From the NCBI RefSeq assembly GCF_003286125.1, contig NZ_QMED01000022.1:1-64000 (forward strand): a stretch of DNA of 64,000 nucleotides. The letters run 5' to 3'. The stretch comes from Algibacillus agarilyticus (lineage in GTDB: Bacteria > Pseudomonadota > Gammaproteobacteria > Enterobacterales > Alteromonadaceae). Positions within the stretch are counted from its first letter, which is position 1, and every line of letters starts with the position of its first letter. Shown here in pieces: positions 26,901 to 35,426 of this stretch. The notes beneath the pieces were generated by a model. The model ran no database searches. It saw only the letters and a list, made by a program, of their open reading frames with translations, and was not told the DNA's origin. Position numbers and translations under genes: made by a program.

Positions 26901-27973
26901 TCATAGTTAAACGGCATGATATTGACTAACGGGCCAAATAAATTGCGGTTGTCTTTAACTACGTTTAATTCGCGGTGTAATTCTTCATAACGATAACCTT
27001 GATGGCGACGCACGGCGGCAAATTCTTTATTAACTTGTTTGATTAAATCAATCAGGCTATCACCGGCGTTAAATTCAACACGCACGGGTAAAATATTCAC
27101 GCGCATTGCCGGTGTTTGGATCGCAACTGAGCCTAATCTACCCATCAAAGGCACGCCCAATACCACGTTGTTGGATCGCGTCATACGATGCACATAACTG
27201 GCGATACTGGCAATTAATACACTATACCAGTGGGTTCGACAAAGCTTGGCTACACTGGCCATTTGGCTAAAGTCGGCTGCAGGTAATGCGCCTTTCAAAC
27301 GCCAAAAGTGATCAGATGTAATAGTCGGTTTACCGGCTAAGTTGATGGTGTCGTTGTGGTCGGCAAAACGTTCTAAATAGAAATTACGATCGGCTTGATA
27401 TTTATCTGACGTTTTATAATCTTCATCTTCTGCAATGAGTGCCTGTTGCGACACGATATTGGCTTTATCAATGGGTGAGTCAGACGTTAACTGAGTATAA
27501 ATATGTGACACTCTACTGGCAATTAACGACATGCTGTAGCCATCAATGGCGATATGATGTAGAGACAAAAACCAGACAAATTGGTCGGCTGCTAATTTTA
27601 TTATCGCCATGCTAAAAAGTGGCCCTGTTTCTAAATTAACGGGGTTTTTAAGCTCTTTTTGCATCCATGATACCGCTTTTTTTAGCGGTAACTTTTCTGT
27701 CGAAAAATCGATGTGGTCGACTTGCCAAGGTTGGCGGTTAACCAACATTCGAGGGCCTTCGGTTGTGGTAATAAATTGTGCGTTTAAAGAGTCAACTTCA
27801 TTGATTGCTTGGCTAATCGCTTGATCTAAAGAGTCTGTGTTGACTGTTCCCTCTATGACAATATATTCACCTGTTTTATAAATTGGGTTTTCAGGCGAAC
27901 GTAATTGTGCAAACCAAATTCCGGCTTGTGCATCGGTTAGTTGTTGGTATTGAGTTGTGGTTGATTGTGTCAT
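23927..27973 (-). CDS. entF: EntF-like nonribosomal peptide synthetase (C-A-T-TE), serine-loading
   Basis: 1348 residues, close to EntF. Condensation domain (about 10-450) with HHIAIDG at 139-145; adenylation domain (about 470-970) with AYIIYTSGSTGKPKGV, NLYGPTEAAIDV and KIRGFRIELEEIE; carrier domain with FFELGGHSLLAAQ; thioesterase with Ser in GWSIGGM and His in CIHRDMM. By eye the binding-pocket residues (FDVSVW, HFVPS, FCSGE, AAIDV) match the EntF serine code with Ile for Val at one position. It should join dihydroxybenzoyl units from EntB to serine and release or cyclise the product. It starts 4 bp after entB. Trilactone formation is inferred from architecture. Confidence 0.93.
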   Translation of the reverse strand: MTQSTTTQYQQLTDAQAGIWFAQLRSPENPIYKTGEYIVIEGTVNTDSLDQAISQAINEVDSLNAQFITTTEGPRMLVNRQPWQVDHIDFSTEKLPLKKAVSWMQKELKNPVNLETGPLFSMAIIKLAADQFVWFLSLHHIAIDGYSMSLIASRVSHIYTQLTSDSPIDKANIVSQQALIAEDEDYKTSDKYQADRNFYLERFADHNDTINLAGKPTITSDHFWRLKGALPAADFSQMASVAKLCRTHWYSVLIASIASYVHRMTRSNNVVLGVPLMGRLGSVAIQTPAMRVNILPVRVEFNAGDSLIDLIKQVNKEFAAVRRHQGYRYEELHRELNVVKDNRNLFGPLVNIMPFNYEHQFGDLPSKAFNLSAGPVDDMSIYCYELDGLLHLDIDANPELYSEAELAEHQQRLFNFMSDFFTKAQQSHYKAARDEGNSNEYSGEHTYKVKDINILFKEETQKILHDWNNTDHPVKTTTLAQLLHQQALATPNQAALIFEQHQLTYAQLHEKVQRLAYQFIEQGINKGDTIAVIIPRSLELIIAQQAIMLIGAIYLPVDPDYPDGRIAYMLDSSAPKLTLCTAQLALKVPSHNTINLVDGEIFKQWVNTPAIGVTALVNLRISTIQPHDPAYIIYTSGSTGKPKGVVINHQAIVNRLMWMQAEYPIDQTDKILQKTPAGFDVSVWEFFWPLITGATLVVAKPDGHKDPLYLAEIIQQQNITTLHFVPSMLQVFIAQATAEQTKSLRQVFCSGEALPIDLVKNYYQLHQAPLHNLYGPTEAAIDVTYWPCSINDKKIPIGKPVWNTQIYILDPNLQLVPPGVIGELYIGGVQLADGYYGQAELTAERFIANPFKQDGSRLYQSGDLARWDQYGAIEYIGRSDFQVKIRGFRIELEEIENALALHPEVAQVSVLAQEYTAGDKRLVAYIKPTHTHKQPKEHHTGAENNAAGNNIDVGALQAFLATLLPEYMIPSYFVEVAEFPLTANGKLDRKALPKPDLSGQIGNKGPANLVEERLCKLFCQLLDIPEVGTSDNFFELGGHSLLAAQLIAYVKEIMGVELSLAAVFESPTVEGIANKLNGSSSDEALNILLPLRKRENQPAVFCVHPAGGLSWCYAALTPIIPSYIPIYGVQSKNLASPDLPLPSSMRQMAEEYVAAIRAEQPFGPYHLLGWSIGGMIAHHMAAVLQQQGQEVGLLTILDSYPTEQWQQMNPPQEDEALGALIRMAGVEFDESAHSSLTRPQVIDILQEAGSSMAHLSADTISAMIEVVINNNSRVRDEVDYVYQGDMLFFNAVKPPEEAFLDREGWHKYMQGNIDVVEVDCIHRDMMQPDMLRLIGRHMAERLTSTFTE

Positions 27974-27977
27974 GTTA

Positions 27978-28871
27978 TTAGGCTGCCTTTTTTTGTAAAA
28001 TTGACCACCATTGACCCAAGCAAGGTGTTGCGGCTAAATCGATAAATGAAATATTAAGTCCGGCGGTTTGCCAATCTGCGACGAGTGACATCATGCGAAC
28101 CGAATCCAAACCAAAATCGAGCAAACTGTCATCGTCGGTTAATTCGCTTTGGTCTAGTTCGAGCAATGCTGCCACTTGTGCCACAAGTTCGTTATAGGAT
28201 GTGGGTAGCATCGGCGCAGCGAGCACATCATGGGTATTGCTGATGGCGCTAAGGGTTTGTGCTGTGGTGGTAACTTGACCACAGCGTCCCGCCACATAGG
28301 TGGCTGCCATGTGTTGCTCGGCAAAGCTAAAATCAGCTTGCGCATCGATCACCATAAAGGCTTGAATATCGTTCATAAAGGCATCGGCTGCGGTTTGTAA
28401 GCAGCCGATGTGTGAATAAACCCCAACAATGATGAGCTGATCACGCTGCCAATGTTGCATTAAATTTTTGAGCTCGCTGCGCACAAAGGCGCTGTAACGC
28501 CATTTTACTAATTGGGTGTCGTTTGGGTTTGGCGTTAGGGCATCAATAATTTTTGTTTTAGCGGGGTCGGCGTTAAGTCCTGCGCCCCAAAAGTCGGTTA
28601 ATAAAGCGCGTTCATTTGGGTCTTGATCTCCGGGTTGCGCGGTATAAACAACCGGAATATCGACGGTATTACAGAGCTGTTTTATTTGGCTGATATTATC
28701 GATGACTTCACTAATGGGTTCTAATGATTGATTATAAAAATCGATAAAATATTGCTGCATATCATGCACGAGTAAAACCGCACGCTGAGGGTCGATTTGC
28801 CAATCTACTTTGTTGTTAATGTTATTTAAGATATTGTCGATCGAATAAGGGGCTATTGACGGTATTGCCAT
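27978..28871 (-). CDS. entB: Bifunctional isochorismatase / aryl carrier protein
   Basis: 297 residues, EntB size. The N-terminal isochorismatase domain (about 25-200; QRAVLLVHDMQQYFIDFY; VYTAQPGDQDPNERALLTDF; VGVYSHIGCLQTAADAFMND) converts isochorismate to 2,3-dihydro-2,3-dihydroxybenzoate. The C-terminal aryl carrier domain (about 215-290) has the phosphopantetheine site Ser in LLDFGLDSVRMMSL. It presents dihydroxybenzoate to the synthetase encoded immediately downstream. No phosphopantetheinyl transferase gene lies in the window. Confidence 0.95.
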   Translation of the reverse strand: MAIPSIAPYSIDNILNNINNKVDWQIDPQRAVLLVHDMQQYFIDFYNQSLEPISEVIDNISQIKQLCNTVDIPVVYTAQPGDQDPNERALLTDFWGAGLNADPAKTKIIDALTPNPNDTQLVKWRYSAFVRSELKNLMQHWQRDQLIIVGVYSHIGCLQTAADAFMNDIQAFMVIDAQADFSFAEQHMAATYVAGRCGQVTTTAQTLSAISNTHDVLAAPMLPTSYNELVAQVAALLELDQSELTDDDSLLDFGLDSVRMMSLVADWQTAGLNISFIDLAATPCLGQWWSILQKKAA

Positions 28872-28976
28872 AAAAATAAGTCCTGTTTAATGTCTATCGT
28901 TGATTCAGTTATATAAAAACCATTACCGCGGTGTTAGAGCACATTAGGTAACGTTTTTTGTTTTAAAAATGGAGGC

Positions 28977-30629
28977 TCAAAATTGGGCGCGTAATTGTTT
29001 TTTATCTATTTTGCCAACCGGTGTTTTAGGTAAATGCGATAAAAACTCAATCCGATCCGGAATTTTAAACGCGGCTAGTTCGTGTTGGCGTAAAAATCGC
29101 TTGAGTTCGATAGCGTTTGGCTGCAAATTTTTGCACACCACCACGGCGCAACTTTTTTCGCCTAAAAATGGGTCGGGTAAGGCAATAATGGCCGCATCGT
29201 GAACTTCAGGATGCGCAAGTAAAGCGTTTTCTATTTCTTCGGCGGCTATTTTTTCTCCGCCCCGATTGATTTGATCTTTCTGCCGCCCTAAAACTTGTAA
29301 ATTACCCTTTTTAGTGAGTTTGACGGTGTCGCCAGTGATGTAAAAACCATCCGGCGTGAAGGCGTTGCGATTATGCTCTGGTGCTTTGTAGTAACCACAA
29401 ATGGTGTAAGGGCCTTTTACTAATAATAAACCTTCTTCACCTTGCTTAACGTCAACACCTTGATCATCCACAATTTTGATGTTGTCAAAGGCCGACATGG
29501 GGCGTCCTTGAGTATTTATAATGGTATCAAGATCGTCATCTAGCCGTGTGTAATTGACTAAGCCTTCTGCCATACCAAAAACTTGCTGCAGCTGACAATC
29601 AAGCTGCGATATAAATTTTTTAGCGGCTTCGGCACTGAGCTTGGCACCACCAATTTGCACTAATTTAAGTGAGCTGAGTTGATGTTTATGTTGTTGAGCA
29701 TATTCAAGCCACAACAACGCTAACGGCGGCACGAGTGCCGTAACCGTAATTTGATGCTGTTGTATTAATTTAAACGTGCTTTCAGGGTCGGGCTGCGGAC
29801 TTAATACAACCGTGCCGCCAGCTTGCCATACGCCCAATGCACCGGGCGAACTTAACGGAAAGTTATGACCTGCGGGCAATACACACAAATAATGAGTGTG
29901 TTGATCAAATTGACATATTTCAACACTCGCCCGCACGCTATAAACATAATCATTATCGGTGCGTGGTATAAATTTAGGTAAGCCGGTAGAGCCACCGGAT
30001 AACTGAAAAAAGGCAAAGTCAGGGTTGATTATATTGGCTAAAGGCGCATTTTTATTAAACAATGATGAAAAGGGGATAAACGCATTATCCATTGGCACAT
30101 CGAGCCAGTCATTGGTTTTTATTGGCTCAGGGGCGATGTTGTCGCAGTCGATTAACCATTGTAAGTGATCATGTTTTTGCTTTAAGCGTTGGCCAATAAT
30201 GATGGGGTCAAAGTTATTTTGTTGTGCGCTAATGTAAATTCGCGCTTCAATAAATTGACAAAAATAATCCAGCTCATTAAAGCGGTGTGCCGGCATGGCT
30301 AACAACGGTTTAACGCCGATACGCAATAATGCAAAAAAATTAAGATATAAAGCGGCACAATTAGGTAAGTGAATAATGGCGGTATCGTTCTGCTTTAATC
30401 CGAGTGTTTGATAGCCATTAGCCAGTCGATTGATATCTTGGTCTAATTCGTAATAACTCCATTGCTTATCACCACAAATTAATGCGCATTTATGTGGGTA
30501 GCGAGTGGTTGTTTGCTGCAATAAATCATTAATGCTGTGATCTTGCCAGAGTTTATGTGCTCGGTATTGCGCTGCACAAGCAATTGGCCAATCAATAAAG
30601 TCTTTGCTGGGGAGCTGGTTATTGGCCAT
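28977..30629 (-). CDS. entE: 2,3-dihydroxybenzoate-AMP ligase
   Basis: 550 residues, ANL adenylating enzyme of EntE/DhbE type. Core motifs: QLSGGSTGLPKFIPRTDNDY (about 205-225), FGMAEGLVNYTRLDD, ITGDTVKL and GRQKDQINRGGEKIAAEEIE, ending with a Lys in TPVGKIDKKQLR. It activates 2,3-dihydroxybenzoate and loads it onto the EntB carrier domain. Its ATG overlaps the entC stop by one base (TAATG), indicating translational coupling. Confidence 0.95.
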   Translation of the reverse strand: MANNQLPSKDFIDWPIACAAQYRAHKLWQDHSINDLLQQTTTRYPHKCALICGDKQWSYYELDQDINRLANGYQTLGLKQNDTAIIHLPNCAALYLNFFALLRIGVKPLLAMPAHRFNELDYFCQFIEARIYISAQQNNFDPIIIGQRLKQKHDHLQWLIDCDNIAPEPIKTNDWLDVPMDNAFIPFSSLFNKNAPLANIINPDFAFFQLSGGSTGLPKFIPRTDNDYVYSVRASVEICQFDQHTHYLCVLPAGHNFPLSSPGALGVWQAGGTVVLSPQPDPESTFKLIQQHQITVTALVPPLALLWLEYAQQHKHQLSSLKLVQIGGAKLSAEAAKKFISQLDCQLQQVFGMAEGLVNYTRLDDDLDTIINTQGRPMSAFDNIKIVDDQGVDVKQGEEGLLLVKGPYTICGYYKAPEHNRNAFTPDGFYITGDTVKLTKKGNLQVLGRQKDQINRGGEKIAAEEIENALLAHPEVHDAAIIALPDPFLGEKSCAVVVCKNLQPNAIELKRFLRQHELAAFKIPDRIEFLSHLPKTPVGKIDKKQLRAQF

Positions 30630-31837
30630 TATGCGGGCTCCATCATGTCATTTTCTGCAAGATCTAAATTAAGGGCATGCAAAATAGTCCGCATTTTATT
30701 GCCGGTTTCTTTTAGTTCATCAATAGGATCAGAGCCTTGCACTATGCCAGCACCGGCAAACAGTTTAAGACGATTAGCTTGGATTTCGGCACTGCGAATA
30801 ACCACCACCCATTCGCCATTGCCTCGTGCATCGCACCAGCCGATTAATCCGGTAAAATAACCGCGATCAAAGGGTTCTTGGCTTTTAATAAAATTGTGAG
30901 CTGCAAACTGAGGGTGCCCACATACCGCGGGTGTTGGGTGCAACTTACTAGCTAGTGTTAAAGCGCTAACGGTTGGATCGGTTACTGTGCCTTCTATCTT
31001 GGTTGATAAATGCAACATGGTGGCGGTTTCAATAACCGATGGTGTCATGGGGACATATAAATTGCTGCAATAAGGGGCAAGCGCCGCTTCGACCGCATCA
31101 ACGACGACACTGTGCTCATGCAGGTCTTTCGGGTTTTGACACATCGCATTAGATAATGCTGCATTTTCGGCGATGGCAACGCCACGGCGACGTGAACCCG
31201 CCAACGGATTTGAGCAAACATGTTGGCCTTTACGTGATACGAGTAGTTCGGGGCTTGATCCCACTAAACGGGTATCAGCGGTATTGCCGATGCGCGAGCA
31301 AAAAGTATAGCCGCCGGGGTTTTGGCCTAAAAGGCGATTAATAAAAGCCGGTACGTTAATCGCTTCTTCGGTATCTATTTGTATTGAGCGCGAGAGAACG
31401 ACTTTATTAAAGTGGCCTTGTTTGCATTGTTTTACCGCACTACTGACGGCATTTATATAATGCTTGGGTGCCGGAAAAGGCTGCAAACGTGATTGCTTAT
31501 GGTGTATTGGGCTTAAATCGGCGGGTATTTCTGCGCCGCGCATGGGGGCTGATATATGTAAGGTTTCAGGTATAACAAATTGCACAGGGTTGTGCTCAGA
31601 AAAAGGAATAATGCCTAAAGCTATCGGATTATCATCGGCATGTGTTTTTGCTTGTTGTAACAATTGCTCGACATACTCTGGCAGTTTATCAAACCCCATA
31701 ATGCCTTGATGATAAGCATGCTGTTCACTGGCTAACAAGGTTGTCGTCGGCGAGCTAAAGAAAAACGGGCTGGTATTTAATTGATTAATAAGCAGATCAG
31801 AACGCATTGCGTCACTGCCGATGATTTGACGATTCAT
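30629..31837 (-). CDS. entC: Isochorismate synthase
   Basis: 402 residues from the ATG at 31837, which has GAGA upstream; the frame extends 15 codons to 31882 with a weaker site. Chorismate-binding family features: FNKVVLSRSI, GSSPELLVSRKGQHV, NPLAGSRRRG, LHPTPAVCGHP, EPFDRGYFTGLIGW and FAGAGIVQGSDP. It converts chorismate to isochorismate, the first committed step of dihydroxybenzoate synthesis. It is the first gene of the minus-strand ent operon and is preceded by a Fur box. Confidence 0.95.
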   Translation of the reverse strand: MNRQIIGSDAMRSDLLINQLNTSPFFFSSPTTTLLASEQHAYHQGIMGFDKLPEYVEQLLQQAKTHADDNPIALGIIPFSEHNPVQFVIPETLHISAPMRGAEIPADLSPIHHKQSRLQPFPAPKHYINAVSSAVKQCKQGHFNKVVLSRSIQIDTEEAINVPAFINRLLGQNPGGYTFCSRIGNTADTRLVGSSPELLVSRKGQHVCSNPLAGSRRRGVAIAENAALSNAMCQNPKDLHEHSVVVDAVEAALAPYCSNLYVPMTPSVIETATMLHLSTKIEGTVTDPTVSALTLASKLHPTPAVCGHPQFAAHNFIKSQEPFDRGYFTGLIGWCDARGNGEWVVVIRSAEIQANRLKLFAGAGIVQGSDPIDELKETGNKMRTILHALNLDLAENDMMEPA

Positions 31838-31901
31838 TTGGTTGTTCTCAGCGATGTTTAAGAGAGCTGGATAATAGAACATAAAACTAAACTTTGTAAA
31901 T

Positions 31902-31931
31902 AAGAATGAGATCTATTATCATTCTCATTTG
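31902..31931. promoter_or_regulatory. Fur box(es) between entC and the exporter
   Basis: TAAGAATGAGATC followed by ATTATCATTCTCATT forms overlapping Fur-type repeats in the divergent promoter region, positioned to repress both the ent operon and the MFS gene when iron is plentiful. Confidence 0.8.
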
Positions 31932-31968
31932 TATAAGGTAGATAGAATAAGGCGTAGATGGTAGTTAA

Positions 31969-33276
31969 ATGATTAAAAATAATAAAAAAAACAGCTTAAT
32001 AAGTGGCAATGTAGAAAGGGAAGACGTTGAAAAAACAGCTCTACCGAGGCACAAAGTCCTTTTGATATTTGTGGTTTTTGTACAATTTTTACTCATGAGT
32101 GATTTTATGATGCTTATGCCAATGGCGCCCGATATTGCGCTCGATCTTAATTTTAAAGTTGAGCATTTTGCCTGGTTAACTGGCGCTTATACCGCGATGG
32201 CCGTTATATCGGGGTTATTTGGTGCCGTGATATTAGATAAGGTAGACCAACGTAAAACAGTCATCATTTTGCTGACTGTGCATGCGGTGTTAATGTTCAG
32301 CTGTTATTGGGTTGAAAGTTTTAGCTTATTATTTGTTTTGCGTTGTTTAGCCGGGTTAATTAGTGCGCCTTTAGCCGCAATATTATTAAGCTTTATTATA
32401 TCCAACTTTTCAGTTGCCGATCGGGGTAAAGCTATGGCTAAAATGGCGTTGAGTTTTTCACTTTCGGCCATTATTGGTGTGCCGTTAGGGTTAGAGCTGG
32501 CTTACATTTTGGGCTGGCGATTGGCCTTTGTGGTTATGGCGGTGCCTTTGTTATTAATGGCGTTTGCTTCTTGGTTTGTGCTGCCCCAAAATAACCCATC
32601 CTCTGTCGCGCATTCACAACGTGATTCAGACGGTCGCTCTGATAATCGCTCTGAAAGTCAGTCGCCAGGGCATCCATTTAGTTTTGCCTTATTAAAGCAG
32701 CAACCCACATTGTTAATTGGCTTGCTTTTAATGGCGACAACCACATTTTCCGTTTTTTTGTTTATCCCTCACTTATCAAGTATTTTTCAATTTAATTATG
32801 GTCTAGCCCGCGAAGATATAGGCCAGCTCTATTTATTGGGCGGTTTGGTGACAATTGTTGTGACTCAAGTGTTTGGGGCGTTTATAGCGCAACTTAATTT
32901 GAATTTTGTAAGTTGGACTTTAGCTATAGCAACAATCGTGGTGTTGTTTTTAGGCTTCAGTTCAACCCCTTGGTTGCCTGTGTTTATGGTGTTTATTTTA
33001 TTTATGTCGCTCAATAGCCTGCGTAATTTAATGGTGCAGTATATCGTGAGTAAAATTCCACAACCCGCCGCCAGAACAGGTTATATGTCGGCACTGGTGA
33101 GTGTAAGAAATATATTTACGGGTTTAGCGAGTGTTGTTAGTTCATTTATTTTAGTGACAACCCCAGCGCAAAGTTTGGCTAATGTCGACAGCTTAATTTG
33201 GTTATCAACCTTAACTATTTTATGTATGCCTATTTTTATTATGTTTCTGCTGCGCTCAACAAAAATGATTTATTAA
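31969..33276 (+). CDS. MFS transporter, probable siderophore exporter
   Basis: 435 residues with about 12 hydrophobic segments and a charged insertion near residues 205-235 (HSQRDSDGRSDNRSESQ) between the two halves. The N-terminal half has DFMMLMPMAPDIALDLNF typical of DHA1-type drug/metabolite exporters, and a motif-A region LDKVDQRKTVI. Divergent from entC across a shared Fur box, it likely exports the catechol siderophore, in the role of EntS. It belongs to MFS without doubt; the cargo is inferred. Confidence 0.9.
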   Translation: MIKNNKKNSLISGNVEREDVEKTALPRHKVLLIFVVFVQFLLMSDFMMLMPMAPDIALDLNFKVEHFAWLTGAYTAMAVISGLFGAVILDKVDQRKTVIILLTVHAVLMFSCYWVESFSLLFVLRCLAGLISAPLAAILLSFIISNFSVADRGKAMAKMALSFSLSAIIGVPLGLELAYILGWRLAFVVMAVPLLLMAFASWFVLPQNNPSSVAHSQRDSDGRSDNRSESQSPGHPFSFALLKQQPTLLIGLLLMATTTFSVFLFIPHLSSIFQFNYGLAREDIGQLYLLGGLVTIVVTQVFGAFIAQLNLNFVSWTLAIATIVVLFLGFSSTPWLPVFMVFILFMSLNSLRNLMVQYIVSKIPQPAARTGYMSALVSVRNIFTGLASVVSSFILVTTPAQSLANVDSLIWLSTLTILCMPIFIMFLLRSTKMIY

Positions 33277-33378
33277 AAAAAAGGGGGGATAGAGTTTTGT
33301 ATTTAACAGGTAAGTAAAAAAGCCAATTATTCACGTCAATCACATAAAATCGACTCTCTATAATAACGAGTATTATAA

Positions 33379-33993
33379 GTTAGGCCTATTATTGTCAGTA
33401 AATGTTTCATTAACTTAAAAATAGAACAAAGTTTTTTTGCTGGTTTCCCTGTCGGTTATGCCACCGAAAAAATCATCAAAAAACAAGATCACAGCTTGTG
33501 GAATAGCATTGTGGTGTATCAAACCGAGTTTGTTACTCAAGCGGAACTCGCTGCGCTACAAATATACTTGAATCATGGTGGTACGGAGATTCTTGATTCA
33601 GCGGCTAGTTTGAGTAAAGACGAGTATGGCAATAAACATAAGCAGTCTTTAACGCAAGGTAAAGGCCAGTTGATTAATCTAAATGGCAAAGCTGATCTTG
33701 ATGAAATTCGTCAAGTTGCACTTAAAGCATCGGCTCAGGGTTTACCCGAAGTCACGTTTAAAGAAGAAAATGGCACTCAACATAAAAGTTGTAACTGGCG
33801 TGTTGTTAAGCAAACTGATGGTAGCTATTTAGTCAGCAGTTTAAATTTAGGCAAACATAATGCTGATTTAACCATAGGCTTAATGGGTAACAAACCGATT
33901 CAGGTAACGGACTTATTTACTCAAAACGCGCTCAAGCCACAATTTAGTTTAATGCCAAGTGGCGTTAAACTTTTAAAGGTTGTTGTTAAATAA
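33379..33993 (+). pseudogene. C-terminal remnant of a secreted glycoside hydrolase
   Basis: The open frame runs from just after a TAA (33376-33378) with no start codon or ribosome site at its beginning; the first internal start is TTG at 33496. It encodes a piece with LNHGGTEILDSAASLSKDEY, GKGQLINLNG and a C-terminal beta-type tail ending VKLLKVVVK. This resembles the non-catalytic C-terminus of GH42/GH86-type enzymes, but I cannot fix the family. No catalytic domain is present upstream. It is out of place among iron genes. Confidence 0.5.
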
Positions 33994-34171
33994 AAAATTA
34001 GGTTAGGCAAAAATCCCCAAGTACGCTGAACTATTTACGACATAATTGAAAGCGATTTTCCCAAGATGATCATGATTTTTGATTAGGATTATTTTCAATA
34101 ACACAGAAAATCTATATATCGCTATCGCACTGCTTAAAATAAGTATAAAAAGATATTTATATCTGAATTTG

Positions 34172-35338
34172 TTACTGAGCACTTTGTTCTAATATTGATT
34201 CAAATGCAGATTCGACTCGTCCACCCACTATCGCGACACGTCTTTGCATTTCTTTTATCCAAGCTTTATCGGCCATTACGTCTGGCGGAAATCGAGTTGA
34301 CCGCTCTGTTTGTCCTACAAATAAATAAGCATCACTTAATTCACTGGCTTTAGCGTCTAAACGCTCCATTCGGCTTAACCTTACTTTTGATTTTGGCAAT
34401 AAATCGACAAACGCGAGATCGCCAATAGGGGAATTGTTTAACTCTATCAGCGCTGGATTAGTTATATCGGCAATCGCTTGTGTGAACTCGGGCTGAGTGG
34501 CGGGCCATACAACATAGAGTTTTCCTGGATATTGAGCTTCTATTTGGGTTGCTAGCGGTTGGTTTTTGATAGGGATAGGTGAGCTCGAAATCGAAGTTGC
34601 TTTAAGTAAATGAAAGGCACCAAATACCATCAGTGTTTTTTGTTTTTTTTGGATTGCCTTTTCAGCTTGAGCATAAAAACCGCTGACTTTGTTGTTTGCT
34701 GCTTTTTGCCATTCGGTTTGCGTGGTACTGGCCTGCCAAGTGAATGCAGGTTCGGCTAAGGTGACTTTAATTTGTTCGGCCGTCGAAAGATGTAAGTTAT
34801 GTTGGCGAATAATTGAGAAGAATTGACCATATTCATTGGGCTGCCAAGCCGTAAAAAAAATGGAGCTGCGCATGACCTGTTTGAGCTCGGTGTCGCTAAC
34901 GGCTTTACCTTGTAGGTAATCATTTAATAAAGGTTGAAAACGCGCATTGCCAAATTCAACAATAATATGTTTTATTTCGTGTGCGAAACGGGGTTGGGCA
35001 ACTAAATTATTGATAAATTGCATGACCTCTGCATTCCAATGGTAATCGCCCATTGCCACTAAAGTGTGGGTAGAAAATTTATCGAGTATGGCATCTACAG
35101 CAGGTTTAGCTTGCCGCTTTACTTGATCTATTTGTTTTTGAGTTAAATCAACATTTGCTTGATGCGGTATATACATACAGCCAGATATCAGTGCGACTAA
35201 TAAGCCAATGCCAGCCAATTTTCTCCGAGGTGTAATGCGCTTTATTTTTTTATGTACCGTATTTTTTAGCGGTATTAATCTTGTTTGAATTGTCGTTGTT
35301 TGGTGTCGTTTGGGTTGAAACAAGGTGTGCAGCCACAT
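34172..35338 (-). CDS. ChaN/erythromycin-esterase-like protein, membrane-anchored paralogue
   Basis: 388 residues. After a basic N-terminus a hydrophobic segment (about 41-54) ends in the lipobox-like ISGC, so it is either a lipoprotein or membrane-anchored and faces the periplasm. The soluble part repeats the motifs of the protein at 22886-23917: VAMGDYHWNAEVMQFINNLV, HIIVEFGNARFQPLLNDYLQ and LMVFGAFHLLKAT. The second copy has Asp for Glu in the first motif (GDYHW versus GEAHW) and Phe for His in the last (GAFH versus GAHH), so the two may differ in catalysis. It is divergent from entA across a double Fur box. Confidence 0.75.
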   Translation of the reverse strand: MWLHTLFQPKRHQTTTIQTRLIPLKNTVHKKIKRITPRRKLAGIGLLVALISGCMYIPHQANVDLTQKQIDQVKRQAKPAVDAILDKFSTHTLVAMGDYHWNAEVMQFINNLVAQPRFAHEIKHIIVEFGNARFQPLLNDYLQGKAVSDTELKQVMRSSIFFTAWQPNEYGQFFSIIRQHNLHLSTAEQIKVTLAEPAFTWQASTTQTEWQKAANNKVSGFYAQAEKAIQKKQKTLMVFGAFHLLKATSISSSPIPIKNQPLATQIEAQYPGKLYVVWPATQPEFTQAIADITNPALIELNNSPIGDLAFVDLLPKSKVRLSRMERLDAKASELSDAYLFVGQTERSTRFPPDVMADKAWIKEMQRRVAIVGGRVESAFESILEQSAQ

Positions 35339-35361
35339 ATCTATTCCTATTTTACTTGTTG

Positions 35362-35396
35362 TAAATGATAATGAATATCAATACTATTATCATTTT
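35362..35396. promoter_or_regulatory. Double Fur box between the ChaN-like gene and entA
   Basis: AAATGATAATGAATATCA followed at once by ATACTATTATCATTT. Two adjacent good matches to the Fur consensus in the divergent promoter. They lie inside the longest open frame of entA, which argues for the later entA start. Confidence 0.85.
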
Positions 35397-35426
35397 ATTG
35401 TAAAGTCAGCTTTTTTGAGAATGTTT

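Noticed and set aside
35325-35426. Upstream extension of entA
   Set aside because: It would translate through a double Fur box; the ATG at 35427 has a proper ribosome site.
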